Positions 55,412 through 63,924 of a DNA stretch of 64,000 nt are shown in pieces; position 1 is the stretch's first letter, and the number at the start of each line of letters is the position of its first letter. The notes under the pieces are model-generated. The model saw nothing but the letters and a program-made list of their open reading frames with translations. It had not been told where the DNA came from and made no database searches. The stretch covers positions 310,001-374,000 of the forward strand of contig NZ_SELO01000002.1 in the NCBI RefSeq assembly GCF_004146235.1. The letters run 5' to 3'. The stretch comes from Tropicimonas sp. IMCC6043. Its GTDB lineage: Bacteria; Pseudomonadota; Alphaproteobacteria; Rhodobacterales; Rhodobacteraceae. The position numbers and the translations under genes were made by a program.

Positions 55412-55759
55412 GCCATCTTCCTGTATCGTTTCGTTCGAAAAGGTCTGGCGCGAGTAAACGCGCCATGCGCCCGCGAGGCAAGGGGCGAGTGGGCCGAGGC
55501 TTTCAAGGCGCTTCACACCGTTGTGAAGCAGGCTGATGCCGCCCGGCCGGCCCGGCCGCGCCAGTGCCTCGACATAGCCATGTATGCCAAGAATATGCCT
55601 TAAAATTTCGGTATTTCGCCGGGTATCGTTATCTCGTGTTGAATAGCAACACGCCAGGATGCCGACTCGGCCGCCTCGCTCCCCATCGCTTGTGCGTTGC
55701 CGCCTGAATTGGGGTGGTATAGGCTGTTGTCGGATGCCGAACTTGAATTGGAGTTTGTT
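55412..55759. promoter_or_regulatory. 348-nt divergent control region of the envelope island
   Basis: This region separates the M15-caspase-barrel set (minus) from ompA-kinase (plus). It has two perfect inverted repeats: GCTTCACA-CCGT-TGTGAAGC at 55510-55529 and CGTGTTG-AATAG-CAACACG at 55635-55653. An AT-rich core lies at about 55585-55650. No gene is seen. A shared regulator or RNA hairpins are both possible. Confidence 0.5.
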
Positions 55760-56335
55760 ATGAGCCGAAGGATTATATTGGCCGCCCTGACGGTCGCTTT
55801 TGCCGCCGGCCTGACGGCGCCGACGTTTGCGCAGGACAATGATGCATCGCAGCAAAGCGCCGAGGAGTTGCAGAAGCTTTTCGAAAAGCAGAAGACCCGC
55901 GGTCTGGTGATCGCCCCTGCCGGTGGCGCCGGGGCCAATGCCGCCGCGCCGGCGCCGGAGCAGCTGCAGCAGGCGGCGGTCTACAGCGAGACCGACGCGG
56001 ATACGGAGATCAATGTGCGGATCTCCTTCGACTTCGATTCCGCGCTGCTGCGCGAGGACCAGAAGCCGAAGCTCGCCACGCTCTGCGAGGCGATGACGAA
56101 CATGGAAGGCCAGATCTTCCGCATCGTCGGTCATACCGACGCGAAGGGATCGGAGAAATACAACCAGAACCTGTCAGTGCTTCGGGCGTCCGAGGTGAAG
56201 CGTTACATGGTGGGCACCTGTGGCATCTCCGAAGACCGTCTGATCGCGATCGGTGTCGGCGAGGGCCATCCCGTGAACGACAGCGATCCGAACGCCGAGG
56301 AAAATCGCCGCGTTGAATTCCAGCTGATCAGCTGA
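55760..56335 (+). CDS. OmpA-family peptidoglycan-associated protein
   Basis: A 191-residue protein with a signal peptide (MSRRIILAALTVAFAAGLTA, cleavage near TFAQ). An Ala/Gln-rich linker precedes an OmpA C-terminal domain (about 85-190). The diaminopimelate-binding region reads VGHTDAKGSEKYNQNLSVLR followed by AEENRRVEF, as in OmpA/Pal. It has no barrel, so it is a soluble or loosely attached wall-binding protein. The kinase gene follows 49 nt downstream and is probably cotranscribed. Confidence 0.92.
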   Translation: MSRRIILAALTVAFAAGLTAPTFAQDNDASQQSAEELQKLFEKQKTRGLVIAPAGGAGANAAAPAPEQLQQAAVYSETDADTEINVRISFDFDSALLREDQKPKLATLCEAMTNMEGQIFRIVGHTDAKGSEKYNQNLSVLRASEVKRYMVGTCGISEDRLIAIGVGEGHPVNDSDPNAEENRRVEFQLIS

Positions 56336-56384
56336 CCGGCCTGCAACATATCCCGGAAGGCCGAGCCGAGGCGATAGCGCGACG

Positions 56385-58571
56385 ATGAACAGCCCTGCAA
56401 GCGACACGACCTTCCATGTCGGCGAACTGCTGAACAACACCTTCCGGATCGAGGCAGTCCTCGGGCGTGGCGGCACCTCCGAAGTGTTCCGCGCTCGCAA
56501 CGAGATTTCCGGGCGTCTCGTGGCGCTCAAGGTTCTGAAGGCCGAGTTTGCAGGAAACGAGAACTTCCTCGTGCTCATGAAGCGCGAGGAGGAGATGCGC
56601 GACATCCGCCACGACGCGGTGGTCGGCTACTCGGAAAACCACCGGACTGCCGAAGGCCATATCTACCTTGTGATGGATTTCGTCGACGGGCCCTCACTCG
56701 AGGCGAAGATGAAAAAGGGGGGCATGTCGGCCGAGGATCTGTTGATCGTCGCCCGCCGCGTTGCCCAGGGCCTCCACGCTGCGCATGAGCGACGCATCGT
56801 CCATCGGGATCTTTCCCCCGACAACATCATTCTCAAGGGCGGCGACCCGGCCCGCGCTGTGATCATCGATTTCGGCATCGCCAAGGATTCCAATCCGGGT
56901 GCCAGCACCATCGTCGGCACCGAATTCGCCGGCAAGTTCGCCTATGCTGCACCTGAGCAGATGGGCGGCCATGTCGATGCCCGCTCGGACATCTACGCCC
57001 TTGGTATGACTCTTCTCGCCACCTTCCAGGGCCACCATCCCAAGGTCGGCGGCAATCTGCTTGAAGTGCTTGAGGCCAAGAAGCTGCCGCCCGACGTCTC
57101 GGCGGTTCCCGAACCGTTACAGAGCCTGATCGCGCGCATGGTCGAACCGGATCCGCTGGCGCGCTTCCAGTCCACCGAGGAGATCCTGCGGGAGATTGCC
57201 GCCATCGAGTCCGGCAAACCCGGGGGCCAGGGCGCTCTGGATATCCTCCAGGGGGCGCGGCCGACCGAACGGGAGGCCCCATCCCGAGCCTCCCAACCGG
57301 CATCGCCCCAACCCTCGCACCGCAAGGAGACGTCGGCAGCCGCATCGTCCGCCCCGCAGAAGAAATCGTCGAGCGCCATGCCGATCATCATCGCGCTGGT
57401 CGTACTTCTCGCGGTCGGTGGCGGGGCGGCGGCGTGGTTCATGGGTCTTTTCGGCCCGAAACTTCCCGTGGCGGACCCGTATACCTTCGCGGCCGAACGG
57501 GTGGAGCTCGGCGGGCCGGTGCTCACCGGCCATGTGCCAAGCCAGGAGATGCTCGACACGCTCAAGATCCGGACCTCGGCCGAGGGCGGCACGGTGGATC
57601 TCAGCCTCGCCCGCGGCGACATTGCCGATGGTTGGCAGGAAGCGGTCGAGAGGGCAATGTCGCAGGCGGCAGCGCTCGACGTCTTCACTATCCGGGTAGA
57701 AGGCAACGACATCACGCTCGAAGGCGCCACCAGCGACGCCGCCGTGCGCGACCGGCTGGACGATTTTCTCGCCGCGCCCGCCCTGCCTGCCGGCATGGTG
57801 CTTGACGGCCAGATCGATTTCCTCGCGCCACCGCTTTCGGCCTCGACGCTCGAGCCGATCCTTGCCCAACATGCCGATTGCGGCCCGCTTGCCCTCGCCG
57901 ATGCGCCGGCCGGAGGCTACGGACCGGACGACACGATCGCGGTGACCGGTACGCTCGCAAGCGCCAATAGCCGGCTGAGTCTCTACGATGCGCTGAGCGG
58001 CGTCGCCGAGGGGCGGGACGTCACTGTCGAGACCGAGCTGCTCAATCCTGCTCTCTGCCTTGTCGAACACGAGTTGCCGAAGGTACCGCCGGGCGGCATC
58101 GGCATCGATTTCGGCTTTGGCGAGTCCGGCAAGCCGAACCCGTCCGGGCGCTTCCTGACCGGCGAGAACCCGGTGATTGACATCGTTCTGCCAGCCGACA
58201 TGCTGACCGGGTACCTCTACGTCTCGATCATCGACGTCACCGGCAGCGTCTTCCACCTGCTGCCCAACGTGAACCGGTCCGGAAACTCGGTGGCCGATCT
58301 CAGGGGCCTGCAGGACGGTCCGGTCTCGATCCGCGTCGCGTTCCCGGTCTCGGACGCCGCGCCCGACCGGATCGCCTTCCTCGTCGATGACAGCCTGCTC
58401 GGGAAGAGCAAGATCCTAGTGCTGCATTCGGACGAACCGCTCTTCGACACTCTTCGGCCCACCGCCGAAAGCGTCGAGGGCTATGTCGAGGCACTGACAT
58501 CCGGCGGCACGCACGGTACCGGCGACATCCAGACACTCGACAGCCGCGTGCTCGAGATGGTCGCGCCCTGA
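56385..58571 (+). CDS. Transmembrane Ser/Thr protein kinase with a periplasmic C-terminal region
   Basis: A 728-residue protein. Residues 20-275 are a Hanks-type kinase: GRGGTSEVF (27-35), K49 in VALKVLK, HRDLSPDN (140-147, catalytic D142), DFG (162-164) and AAPEQMGG. A Pro/Ser-rich juxtamembrane linker (about 285-330) leads to one membrane helix (331-353). About 375 residues then lie in the periplasm: two repeated BON-like segments (around 365-480) and a DUF4384-like end (YLYVSIIDVTGSVFHLLPN). HRDLSP in place of HRDLKP is seen in some active bacterial kinases. The layout suits sensing of an envelope state and signalling inward. No PP2C phosphatase gene is present in the window. Confidence 0.9.
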   Translation: MNSPASDTTFHVGELLNNTFRIEAVLGRGGTSEVFRARNEISGRLVALKVLKAEFAGNENFLVLMKREEEMRDIRHDAVVGYSENHRTAEGHIYLVMDFVDGPSLEAKMKKGGMSAEDLLIVARRVAQGLHAAHERRIVHRDLSPDNIILKGGDPARAVIIDFGIAKDSNPGASTIVGTEFAGKFAYAAPEQMGGHVDARSDIYALGMTLLATFQGHHPKVGGNLLEVLEAKKLPPDVSAVPEPLQSLIARMVEPDPLARFQSTEEILREIAAIESGKPGGQGALDILQGARPTEREAPSRASQPASPQPSHRKETSAAASSAPQKKSSSAMPIIIALVVLLAVGGGAAAWFMGLFGPKLPVADPYTFAAERVELGGPVLTGHVPSQEMLDTLKIRTSAEGGTVDLSLARGDIADGWQEAVERAMSQAAALDVFTIRVEGNDITLEGATSDAAVRDRLDDFLAAPALPAGMVLDGQIDFLAPPLSASTLEPILAQHADCGPLALADAPAGGYGPDDTIAVTGTLASANSRLSLYDALSGVAEGRDVTVETELLNPALCLVEHELPKVPPGGIGIDFGFGESGKPNPSGRFLTGENPVIDIVLPADMLTGYLYVSIIDVTGSVFHLLPNVNRSGNSVADLRGLQDGPVSIRVAFPVSDAAPDRIAFLVDDSLLGKSKILVLHSDEPLFDTLRPTAESVEGYVEALTSGGTHGTGDIQTLDSRVLEMVAP

Positions 58572-58614
58572 GCAATCGCCCGGCGCACACCCGAAAATCC
58601 CAACTGCCGTATCC

Positions 58615-58641
58615 GTGATCGCGTCATCGTGGCGCGATCAC
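58615..58641 (+). terminator. Hairpin after the kinase gene
   Basis: GTGATCGCG pairs perfectly with CGCGATCAC across a 9-nt loop, 44 nt after the kinase stop codon. No T-tract follows, so it may be a weak terminator or a protein-binding site. Confidence 0.35.
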
Positions 58642-58673
58642 GCGAAAACACGTGACATCCCGGCTGATCGGAG

Positions 58674-58707
58674 TCAAAATTCAATCAAACGTTTGATTGA
58701 ATTTTGA
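58674..58707. promoter_or_regulatory. Perfect 34-bp palindrome, probable operator of the cecR-like regulator
   Basis: The half-site TCAAAATTCAATCAAAC is followed directly by its exact reverse complement, with no spacer. The palindrome ends 6 nt before the regulator's ATG, so a bound repressor would block its promoter or ribosome-binding site. It is much more AT-rich than its surroundings. TetR-family regulators usually control their own operon through such sites. Confidence 0.85.
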
Positions 58708-58713
58708 GTCGCC

Positions 58714-59376
58714 ATGTCCGAAGCCCCTCCCCCGCAAGGCCCTTCCGAGCAGACCCGCCGGGCGCTGATCGACGCCGCGATCACGCTCTTCGGCAAAGCC
58801 GGATACCAGGCCAGTTCCACCCGCGCGATCGCCCAGCGCGCGGGCACCAATGTCGCCTCCATTGCCTATCATTTCGGCGGCAAGGCCGCACTGCGGTTGG
58901 CCTGCGCGGAAGCCGTCGCCGAGCGCATCGGCGCCGTCCTTGGCGCAACCGAGATCCCGTCGCCCACGGACCCGGACCACGCGGTCCAAATTCTCGCAGG
59001 GGTGGTCCGCAACTTCGTCCACTTCATCCTGCTCGAGCAGGAAGAGGCGAATTTCGTTCCCTTCATGCTGCGCGAACTTGCCGAGGAAGGCCCGGCGCTC
59101 GACCTGGTCTACAGCACCACCTTCGCCCCTCGCCACCGCGCCTTCTGCCGGTTGTGGGAGGCTGCCAGCGGCTGGCCGGCCGAGAGCGAGGAAACGCGGC
59201 TCGCCGTCTTCGCCATAATCGGCCAGGTGCTCTATTTCCGCATCGGCGAGAGCCTCGTGAAACGGCGCCTCGACTGGGACCGTCTCGACGAGGCCCGCGT
59301 TGCGAAAGTCACCGACATCATCACCACACATCTCAAGGCCGCCATTTCCGCGGCACGGGAGATCACCCATGATTGA
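58714..59376 (+). CDS. cecR: TetR-family regulator, CecR/YbiH (DUF1956) type
   Basis: A 220-residue repressor. The helix-turn-helix is at about residues 13-60 (RALIDAAITLFGKAGYQASS, then AIAQRAGTNVASIAYHFGGK). The ligand domain is of the DUF1956 type (QILAGVVRNFVHFILLEQEE). In E. coli, cecR precedes the ybhGFSR export genes; here an MFP, an ABC ATPase and an ABC permease follow in the same order. Its 3' end overlaps the MFP gene by 8 nt. The perfect palindrome just upstream is the likely operator. Confidence 0.88.
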   Translation: MSEAPPPQGPSEQTRRALIDAAITLFGKAGYQASSTRAIAQRAGTNVASIAYHFGGKAALRLACAEAVAERIGAVLGATEIPSPTDPDHAVQILAGVVRNFVHFILLEQEEANFVPFMLRELAEEGPALDLVYSTTFAPRHRAFCRLWEAASGWPAESEETRLAVFAIIGQVLYFRIGESLVKRRLDWDRLDEARVAKVTDIITTHLKAAISAAREITHD

Positions 59377-60325
59377 CACGATTTGCGGCCTCCCGATCCT
59401 GGCAACCTTCTTTGCGGCCTGCACCGGAGTGCCGCCGCTGGCCACCGGCTATGTCGAAGGCGAATTCCGCCTGATCGCACCGATCACGACGGCGCAGGTC
59501 GAGAGCCTCGCGGTTCAGCGGGGCGACCGCGTCGAGGCCGGCCAGGTCCTCGCCGAAATGGAAACCCGCGATGCCGCCATCGCGGTGGCCGAAGCGCGGG
59601 CGGCACTGGAACAGGCCGAGAGCACGCTCGCGAACCTTCGCGAAGGCCGACGCGCCGAGGAGATCCGCGTCATCGAGGCCAATCTCGCCTCTGCGAAGGC
59701 CGAGGTGCGCGAGGCCGAGCGCGAGGAGCAGCGCCTTGCCGACCTTGTCGAGCGCGGCATCACTCCGCAGACCCAGCTCGACGACGCCACGCTGCGGCTC
59801 GACATGGCGCGGGCCAAGGAAGCCGAGGTCGAGGCAAATCTCGCCGTGGCCCGCCTTCCCGCCCGGCGGCACGAGATCGAGGCCGCCGAGGCGGCGCTCG
59901 CCCAGGCCCGCGCGCGCAAGGATGCCGCGGAGTGGCAACTCGGGCAGCGTCGCCTGACCGCGCCAGCCGCGGGGATCGTCCACGAGGTGCTGCGCACCGA
60001 TGGCGAGATCGCCGGACCGAGCGCGCCGGTCCTGACATTGCTTCCCGACGGTGCGGTGCTGCTGCGGCTCTATGTTCCCGAGCCGGCACTGGCCGGGATC
60101 GGTCTCGGCACCGTGCTCGAGGTGAATTGCGACGGCTGCCCGCCGGGCGAAGCCGCGACCGTCAGCTATGTCTCGGACTCGCCGGAATTCACGCCCCCAG
60201 TGATCTACTCGCTCGATAACCGCCAGAAGCTGGTCTATCTCGTCGAGGCCCGACCGACCGCAGATTCCAAGGGACTGAAGCCCGGCCAGATCGTCGATGT
60301 CCGCCTGCCGGGGGACGCACAGTGA
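59369..60325 (+). CDS. HlyD/YbhG-type membrane fusion protein
   Basis: A 318-residue periplasmic adaptor. An N-terminal hydrophobic segment ends in a lipobox-like FAACTG (C18), suggesting a lipoprotein. A biotinyl-lipoyl half-motif follows (ITTAQVESLAVQRGDRVEAG), then a long coiled-coil hairpin (about 75-195), the second lipoyl half (RRLTAPAAGIVHEVLRTDGE) and a beta-barrel domain. It links the inner-membrane ABC exporter to an outer-membrane channel that is not encoded here. It overlaps the regulator gene by 8 nt and the ATPase gene by 4 nt. Confidence 0.92.
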   Translation: MIDTICGLPILATFFAACTGVPPLATGYVEGEFRLIAPITTAQVESLAVQRGDRVEAGQVLAEMETRDAAIAVAEARAALEQAESTLANLREGRRAEEIRVIEANLASAKAEVREAEREEQRLADLVERGITPQTQLDDATLRLDMARAKEAEVEANLAVARLPARRHEIEAAEAALAQARARKDAAEWQLGQRRLTAPAAGIVHEVLRTDGEIAGPSAPVLTLLPDGAVLLRLYVPEPALAGIGLGTVLEVNCDGCPPGEAATVSYVSDSPEFTPPVIYSLDNRQKLVYLVEARPTADSKGLKPGQIVDVRLPGDAQ

Positions 60326-61251
60326 TCGATCCGGCAATCCGCGTCGAACACCTGACCAAGCGCTTTGGCGGCCGCGCCGTGGTGAACGACGTGACGATGG
60401 AGGTGGCGCGCGGCCAGATCACCGGCTTTCTCGGCCCCAACGGTTCAGGCAAGACGACGATGATCCGCGTCATGTGCGGCCTGCTGACGGCCGACGAGGG
60501 CACGGGCACCGTGCTCGGCTACAATCTCGGGCGCGACACGCGGGCGATCAAGGCCGAGATCGGCTACATGACACAGCGCTTCTCGCTCTACGAGGACCTG
60601 ACGATCCGCGAGAATCTCGACTTCGTCGCCGGGCTCTACCGGCTGCGCCCGCGCCGCCGGATCGTCGCCGAGACGCTTGCAAACCTCGGCCTGACGGCGC
60701 GCCGGAATCAACTCGCGGGCAAGCTCTCGGGCGGCTGGAAACAGCGGCTGGCGCTCGCCGCCTGCGTGATGCATCGCCCCAAGTTGCTGCTCCTCGACGA
60801 GCCGACCGCCGGTGTCGACCCCAAGGCACGGCGCGACTTCTGGGACGAGATCCATCACCTCGCCGCCGGCGGCATGACGGTGCTTGTCTCGACCCATTAC
60901 ATGGATGAGGCAGAGCGCTGTCATTTCGTCAATTACATCGCCTATGGCTCGCTGGTGGCCTCGGGCACCGTCGATGATGTGATCGCCCATGCCGGGCTCA
61001 CGACGATCCTTCTCGAAGGGCCGGTCGCGGCGATCAATGAGGCGGACCGGCGGCTGCGTGGCCGGGACGGCGTCGACGAGATCGCGCCCTTCGGCACGAC
61101 TCTGCATGTCGTCGGCCGCGATGCCGAGGCGCTTGGCCGGGCAGTTGCCGCGGTGGCCGAGGAGACCGGCACGCGGGCGACCCCCACCGAGACCAGCCTA
61201 GAGGACGCCTTCATCCGCTTCATGGGCACTAGCCAGGACAACATGGCATGA
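60322..61251 (+). CDS. ABC-2 exporter ATP-binding protein (YbhF-like, single domain)
   Basis: A 309-residue ATPase. Walker A GPNGSGKTT (38-46), Q-loop YMTQRFSLYEDLT, signature KLSGGWKQRL, Walker B LLLLDEPTAGVDP and the switch STHYMDEAERC are intact. E. coli YbhF fuses two such domains; here there is one, so a homodimer is expected. It starts with GTG at 60322, overlapping the MFP stop by 4 nt, and overlaps the permease gene by 4 nt. Confidence 0.94.
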   Translation: MIDPAIRVEHLTKRFGGRAVVNDVTMEVARGQITGFLGPNGSGKTTMIRVMCGLLTADEGTGTVLGYNLGRDTRAIKAEIGYMTQRFSLYEDLTIRENLDFVAGLYRLRPRRRIVAETLANLGLTARRNQLAGKLSGGWKQRLALAACVMHRPKLLLLDEPTAGVDPKARRDFWDEIHHLAAGGMTVLVSTHYMDEAERCHFVNYIAYGSLVASGTVDDVIAHAGLTTILLEGPVAAINEADRRLRGRDGVDEIAPFGTTLHVVGRDAEALGRAVAAVAEETGTRATPTETSLEDAFIRFMGTSQDNMA

Positions 61252-62381
61252 CCCTCTTCTCGCTCCGCCGCCTCGCCGCGCTTCTGCGCAAGGAAACCGT
61301 GCAGATGCGCCGCGACCGCGTCACCTTCGCGATGATGATCGGCATCCCGCTGATCCAGCTCGCACTCTTCGGTTTCGCCATCAACAACGACCCCAAGGAC
61401 CTGCCCGCCGCCCTCGTCGCGCCAACGCAGGACCGCTATTCGCGCGCCATCGTCACGGCACTGGAGCTGACCGGCTATTACCGCTTCGACCACGTCACCA
61501 GTTCGGCCGCCGAGGCGGAGGCGCTGATCGAACGTGGCGCAGTCTCCTTCGTGGTGACGATTCCGTCGGATTTCGACCGCCGGGTGGATCGGGGCGATTC
61601 TCCCCAGATTCTGATCGAGGCCGACGCGACAGACCCCGCGGTGGCCTCGGGCGCGATCTCGACGCTCGGACAGGTGGCGGCCGAAGCGCTGCTGCATGAG
61701 CGCGGGCAGGAGGCGGTGGCCGAAGACGCCGCCCGCGGCGCGCTCGAGGTGGTGGTCCACCGCCGCTACAATCCCGAGGGGATCACACAATACAACATCG
61801 TGCCCGGGCTGCTCGGCGTCATCCTCCAGATGACGATGATGATGATGACCTCGATGGCGCTGACCCGCGAGATTGAACGCGGCACGATGGAAAACCTTCT
61901 GGCGATGCCGGCCAACGGCTTCGAGATCATGCTGGGCAAGATACTGCCCTATTTCTTCGTCGGCGCTGTGCAGGTGGCGATCATCCTGCTGGCCTCGAAG
62001 CTGCTCTTCGGCGTGCCCTTCGTCGGTTCGGTCTGGCTGCTGATGGGCGGCATCTTCCTCTTCGTGCTGACGCTGGTGCTGCTCGGCTACACGATCTCCA
62101 CCTTCGCGCGCACTCAGATGCAAGCGATGCAGCTCACCTTCTTCATCTTCCTGCCCTCCCTCCTGCTCTCGGGGTTCATGTTCCCGTATCGCGGCATGCC
62201 CGACTGGGCGCAGGTGCTGGGCGAGGGGTTCCCGCTCACCCATTTCCTGCGGATGGTCAGGGCGGTGATGCTGAAGGGCGCGGGGTTCGAGAACATTTCC
62301 GCACAGGTGGCTGCGCTCTGCGTCTTCGTGCTCGTCTTCTCGATGATGGCGCTGCTGCGGTTCCGGCGAACGCTCGACTGA
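61248..62381 (+). CDS. ABC-2 exporter permease (YbhS/YbhR-like)
   Basis: A 377-residue permease with an N-terminal helix, a large periplasmic domain (about 50-175) and five further helices. REIERGTMENLLAMP and the LPSLLLSGFMFPYRGMPDWA region are typical of ABC-2 drug and lipid exporters. E. coli has two permeases (YbhS, YbhR); only one is found here, so it should homodimerise. The substrate is not known; related systems affect cefoperazone and chloramphenicol sensitivity in E. coli. Confidence 0.92.
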   Translation: MTLFSLRRLAALLRKETVQMRRDRVTFAMMIGIPLIQLALFGFAINNDPKDLPAALVAPTQDRYSRAIVTALELTGYYRFDHVTSSAAEAEALIERGAVSFVVTIPSDFDRRVDRGDSPQILIEADATDPAVASGAISTLGQVAAEALLHERGQEAVAEDAARGALEVVVHRRYNPEGITQYNIVPGLLGVILQMTMMMMTSMALTREIERGTMENLLAMPANGFEIMLGKILPYFFVGAVQVAIILLASKLLFGVPFVGSVWLLMGGIFLFVLTLVLLGYTISTFARTQMQAMQLTFFIFLPSLLLSGFMFPYRGMPDWAQVLGEGFPLTHFLRMVRAVMLKGAGFENISAQVAALCVFVLVFSMMALLRFRRTLD

Positions 62382-62408
62382 GGCCGGCCCGAGGGCGTAC
62401 CGTGTCCG

Positions 62409-62425
62409 GCGCCCGTTCCGGGCGC
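62409..62425. terminator. Hairpin between convergent exporter and MFS genes
   Basis: GCGCCC and GGGCGC pair across a 5-nt loop in the 86-nt spacer between two convergent genes. It could stop transcription from both sides, but neither side has a good T-tract. Confidence 0.3.
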
Positions 62426-62467
62426 TGCTCTACCCTTTGGCATTGTCGGATAAGTGAAGCTGCTGCT

Positions 62468-63787
62468 TCAGCCGTTCTGCGGCCAGCTCTGGTGGTAGTC
62501 GTCTATGACATAGACGTGCTGGTGGCTCTTATGGCCTGCGAGGTGCGGGTGATCGGGCGGCAGGTCCGGATGCTCATGCTCCACCTCCCGGATCTGGCCG
62601 GGGGACCAGAGGCGGCGGGCCGCGAGGAGGCCCGCGAGGCAGATCAGGCCGAGCATCGTAAGCGCGACGAGCGTGCCGAAGCGGGTCTGAAGCCAGCCCG
62701 AGAGCGGGTAGGTCAGAAGCCAGCAGGCGTGCGACAGCGCGAATTGCGCAGCATAAACGGCGGGGCGATCCTCGGCATGGGCGGACCGGCGCAACAGGCG
62801 CCCGGACGGGGTGAGCACCGCCGAGTAGCAGGCGCCGAGCAGGAGCCAGGCCGGCAACAGGAGCGACCACGAAAGGCCGGTCGCGGCGATGAGAGCGGCA
62901 AGAGTCAGCAGGACGGCAGAAAGCCCCGCGGCCCCCGCGAGCATGACATCGCGGTCCGGCAGGTGGTCGAGCAGGCGCGGCAGCGAGAGCGCGGCGAGCA
63001 TCGAGCCGCCGCCGAACGCCGCCAGCGTCAGCGCAACCGCGCCCTCGCCCTGCCCAAGCGCGCCACGGACGAGGACGACGGTGTTGACGATGACCATGGC
63101 GCCGGCCGCGGCGACGGCGAGGTTGAGCGCCAGCAGCCCCTGCAGGCGTGGCGTCCTGAGATAGATGCGCAATCCCCGCGTGGTGTTTGCGTAGATGCTG
63201 CGCCGCGCGCTCGGAGCGGGACCCGGCAGCACGGCGGAGAGCACGAGGAACGCCGAGGCGAGGAAGCCTGCGGTGGTGCCGAAAAACAGCGAGTCGAAGC
63301 TGAGAAAGGCCAGCAGAAGCGCCGCCAGCATCGGTGAAACCAGCGCTTCCAGGTCGTAAGCGAGGCGCGAGAGCGAGAGCGCGCGCGTGTAGTCTTCGTC
63401 GTCGGGCAACAGGTCCGGGATCGTCGCCTGGAAGGCCGGGGTAAAGGCCGCGGAGGCCGATTGCAGCAGGAAGATCAGGATGTAGATCTGCCAGATCTCG
63501 GTGACGAAGGGCAGAAGCAGCGCGACACCCGCGCGGACGAGGTCGAGCGCGACCAGCATACGCCTGCGCGGCCAGCGGGCGGCGAAGGCGCCGGCGACCG
63601 GCGCGATGCCGACATAGGCCAGCATCTTGATGGTGAAGGCCGTGCCGAGCACCATCGCCGCGCCGTCGCCGGCGAGGTCATAGGCCAGTAGTCCGAGCGC
63701 CACGGTCGCAAGGCCGGTGCCGAGGAGCGCGACGACCTGCGCGGCGAGGAGATGTCGGTAGGAGCGGTTGGCGAGGATCGCGAGCAT
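62468..63787 (-). CDS. MFS transporter with a histidine-rich C-terminal tail
   Basis: A 439-residue transporter with about 12 helices. The N-terminal half has GLLAYDLAGDGAAMVLGTAF and the loop 2-3 motif FAARWPRRRMLVALDLVRAG. The last 40 residues contain nine histidines (EHEHPDLPPDHPHLAGHKSH and QHVYVIDDYH), a likely metal-binding tail as in the nickel exporter NreB. That makes a divalent-metal efflux role plausible, but drug or metabolite export is not excluded. The frame extends upstream; MLAILANRSYRHLLAAQVVA is the natural start. Confidence 0.87.
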   Translation of the reverse strand: MLAILANRSYRHLLAAQVVALLGTGLATVALGLLAYDLAGDGAAMVLGTAFTIKMLAYVGIAPVAGAFAARWPRRRMLVALDLVRAGVALLLPFVTEIWQIYILIFLLQSASAAFTPAFQATIPDLLPDDEDYTRALSLSRLAYDLEALVSPMLAALLLAFLSFDSLFFGTTAGFLASAFLVLSAVLPGPAPSARRSIYANTTRGLRIYLRTPRLQGLLALNLAVAAAGAMVIVNTVVLVRGALGQGEGAVALTLAAFGGGSMLAALSLPRLLDHLPDRDVMLAGAAGLSAVLLTLAALIAATGLSWSLLLPAWLLLGACYSAVLTPSGRLLRRSAHAEDRPAVYAAQFALSHACWLLTYPLSGWLQTRFGTLVALTMLGLICLAGLLAARRLWSPGQIREVEHEHPDLPPDHPHLAGHKSHQHVYVIDDYHQSWPQNG

Positions 63788-63924
63788 CTGGCGACTCCGG
63801 GACTTCCGCGCCAACCTATCCCCCCGGGACCAATGGGGCAACCGAGGGGTGGCGCGGCCTCTGGTGCCGTCTCCGGTGCTCCGGCAGGATGGGGGCAAGA
63901 GTCCTGGCGGAGCAAGGAGGCCCG

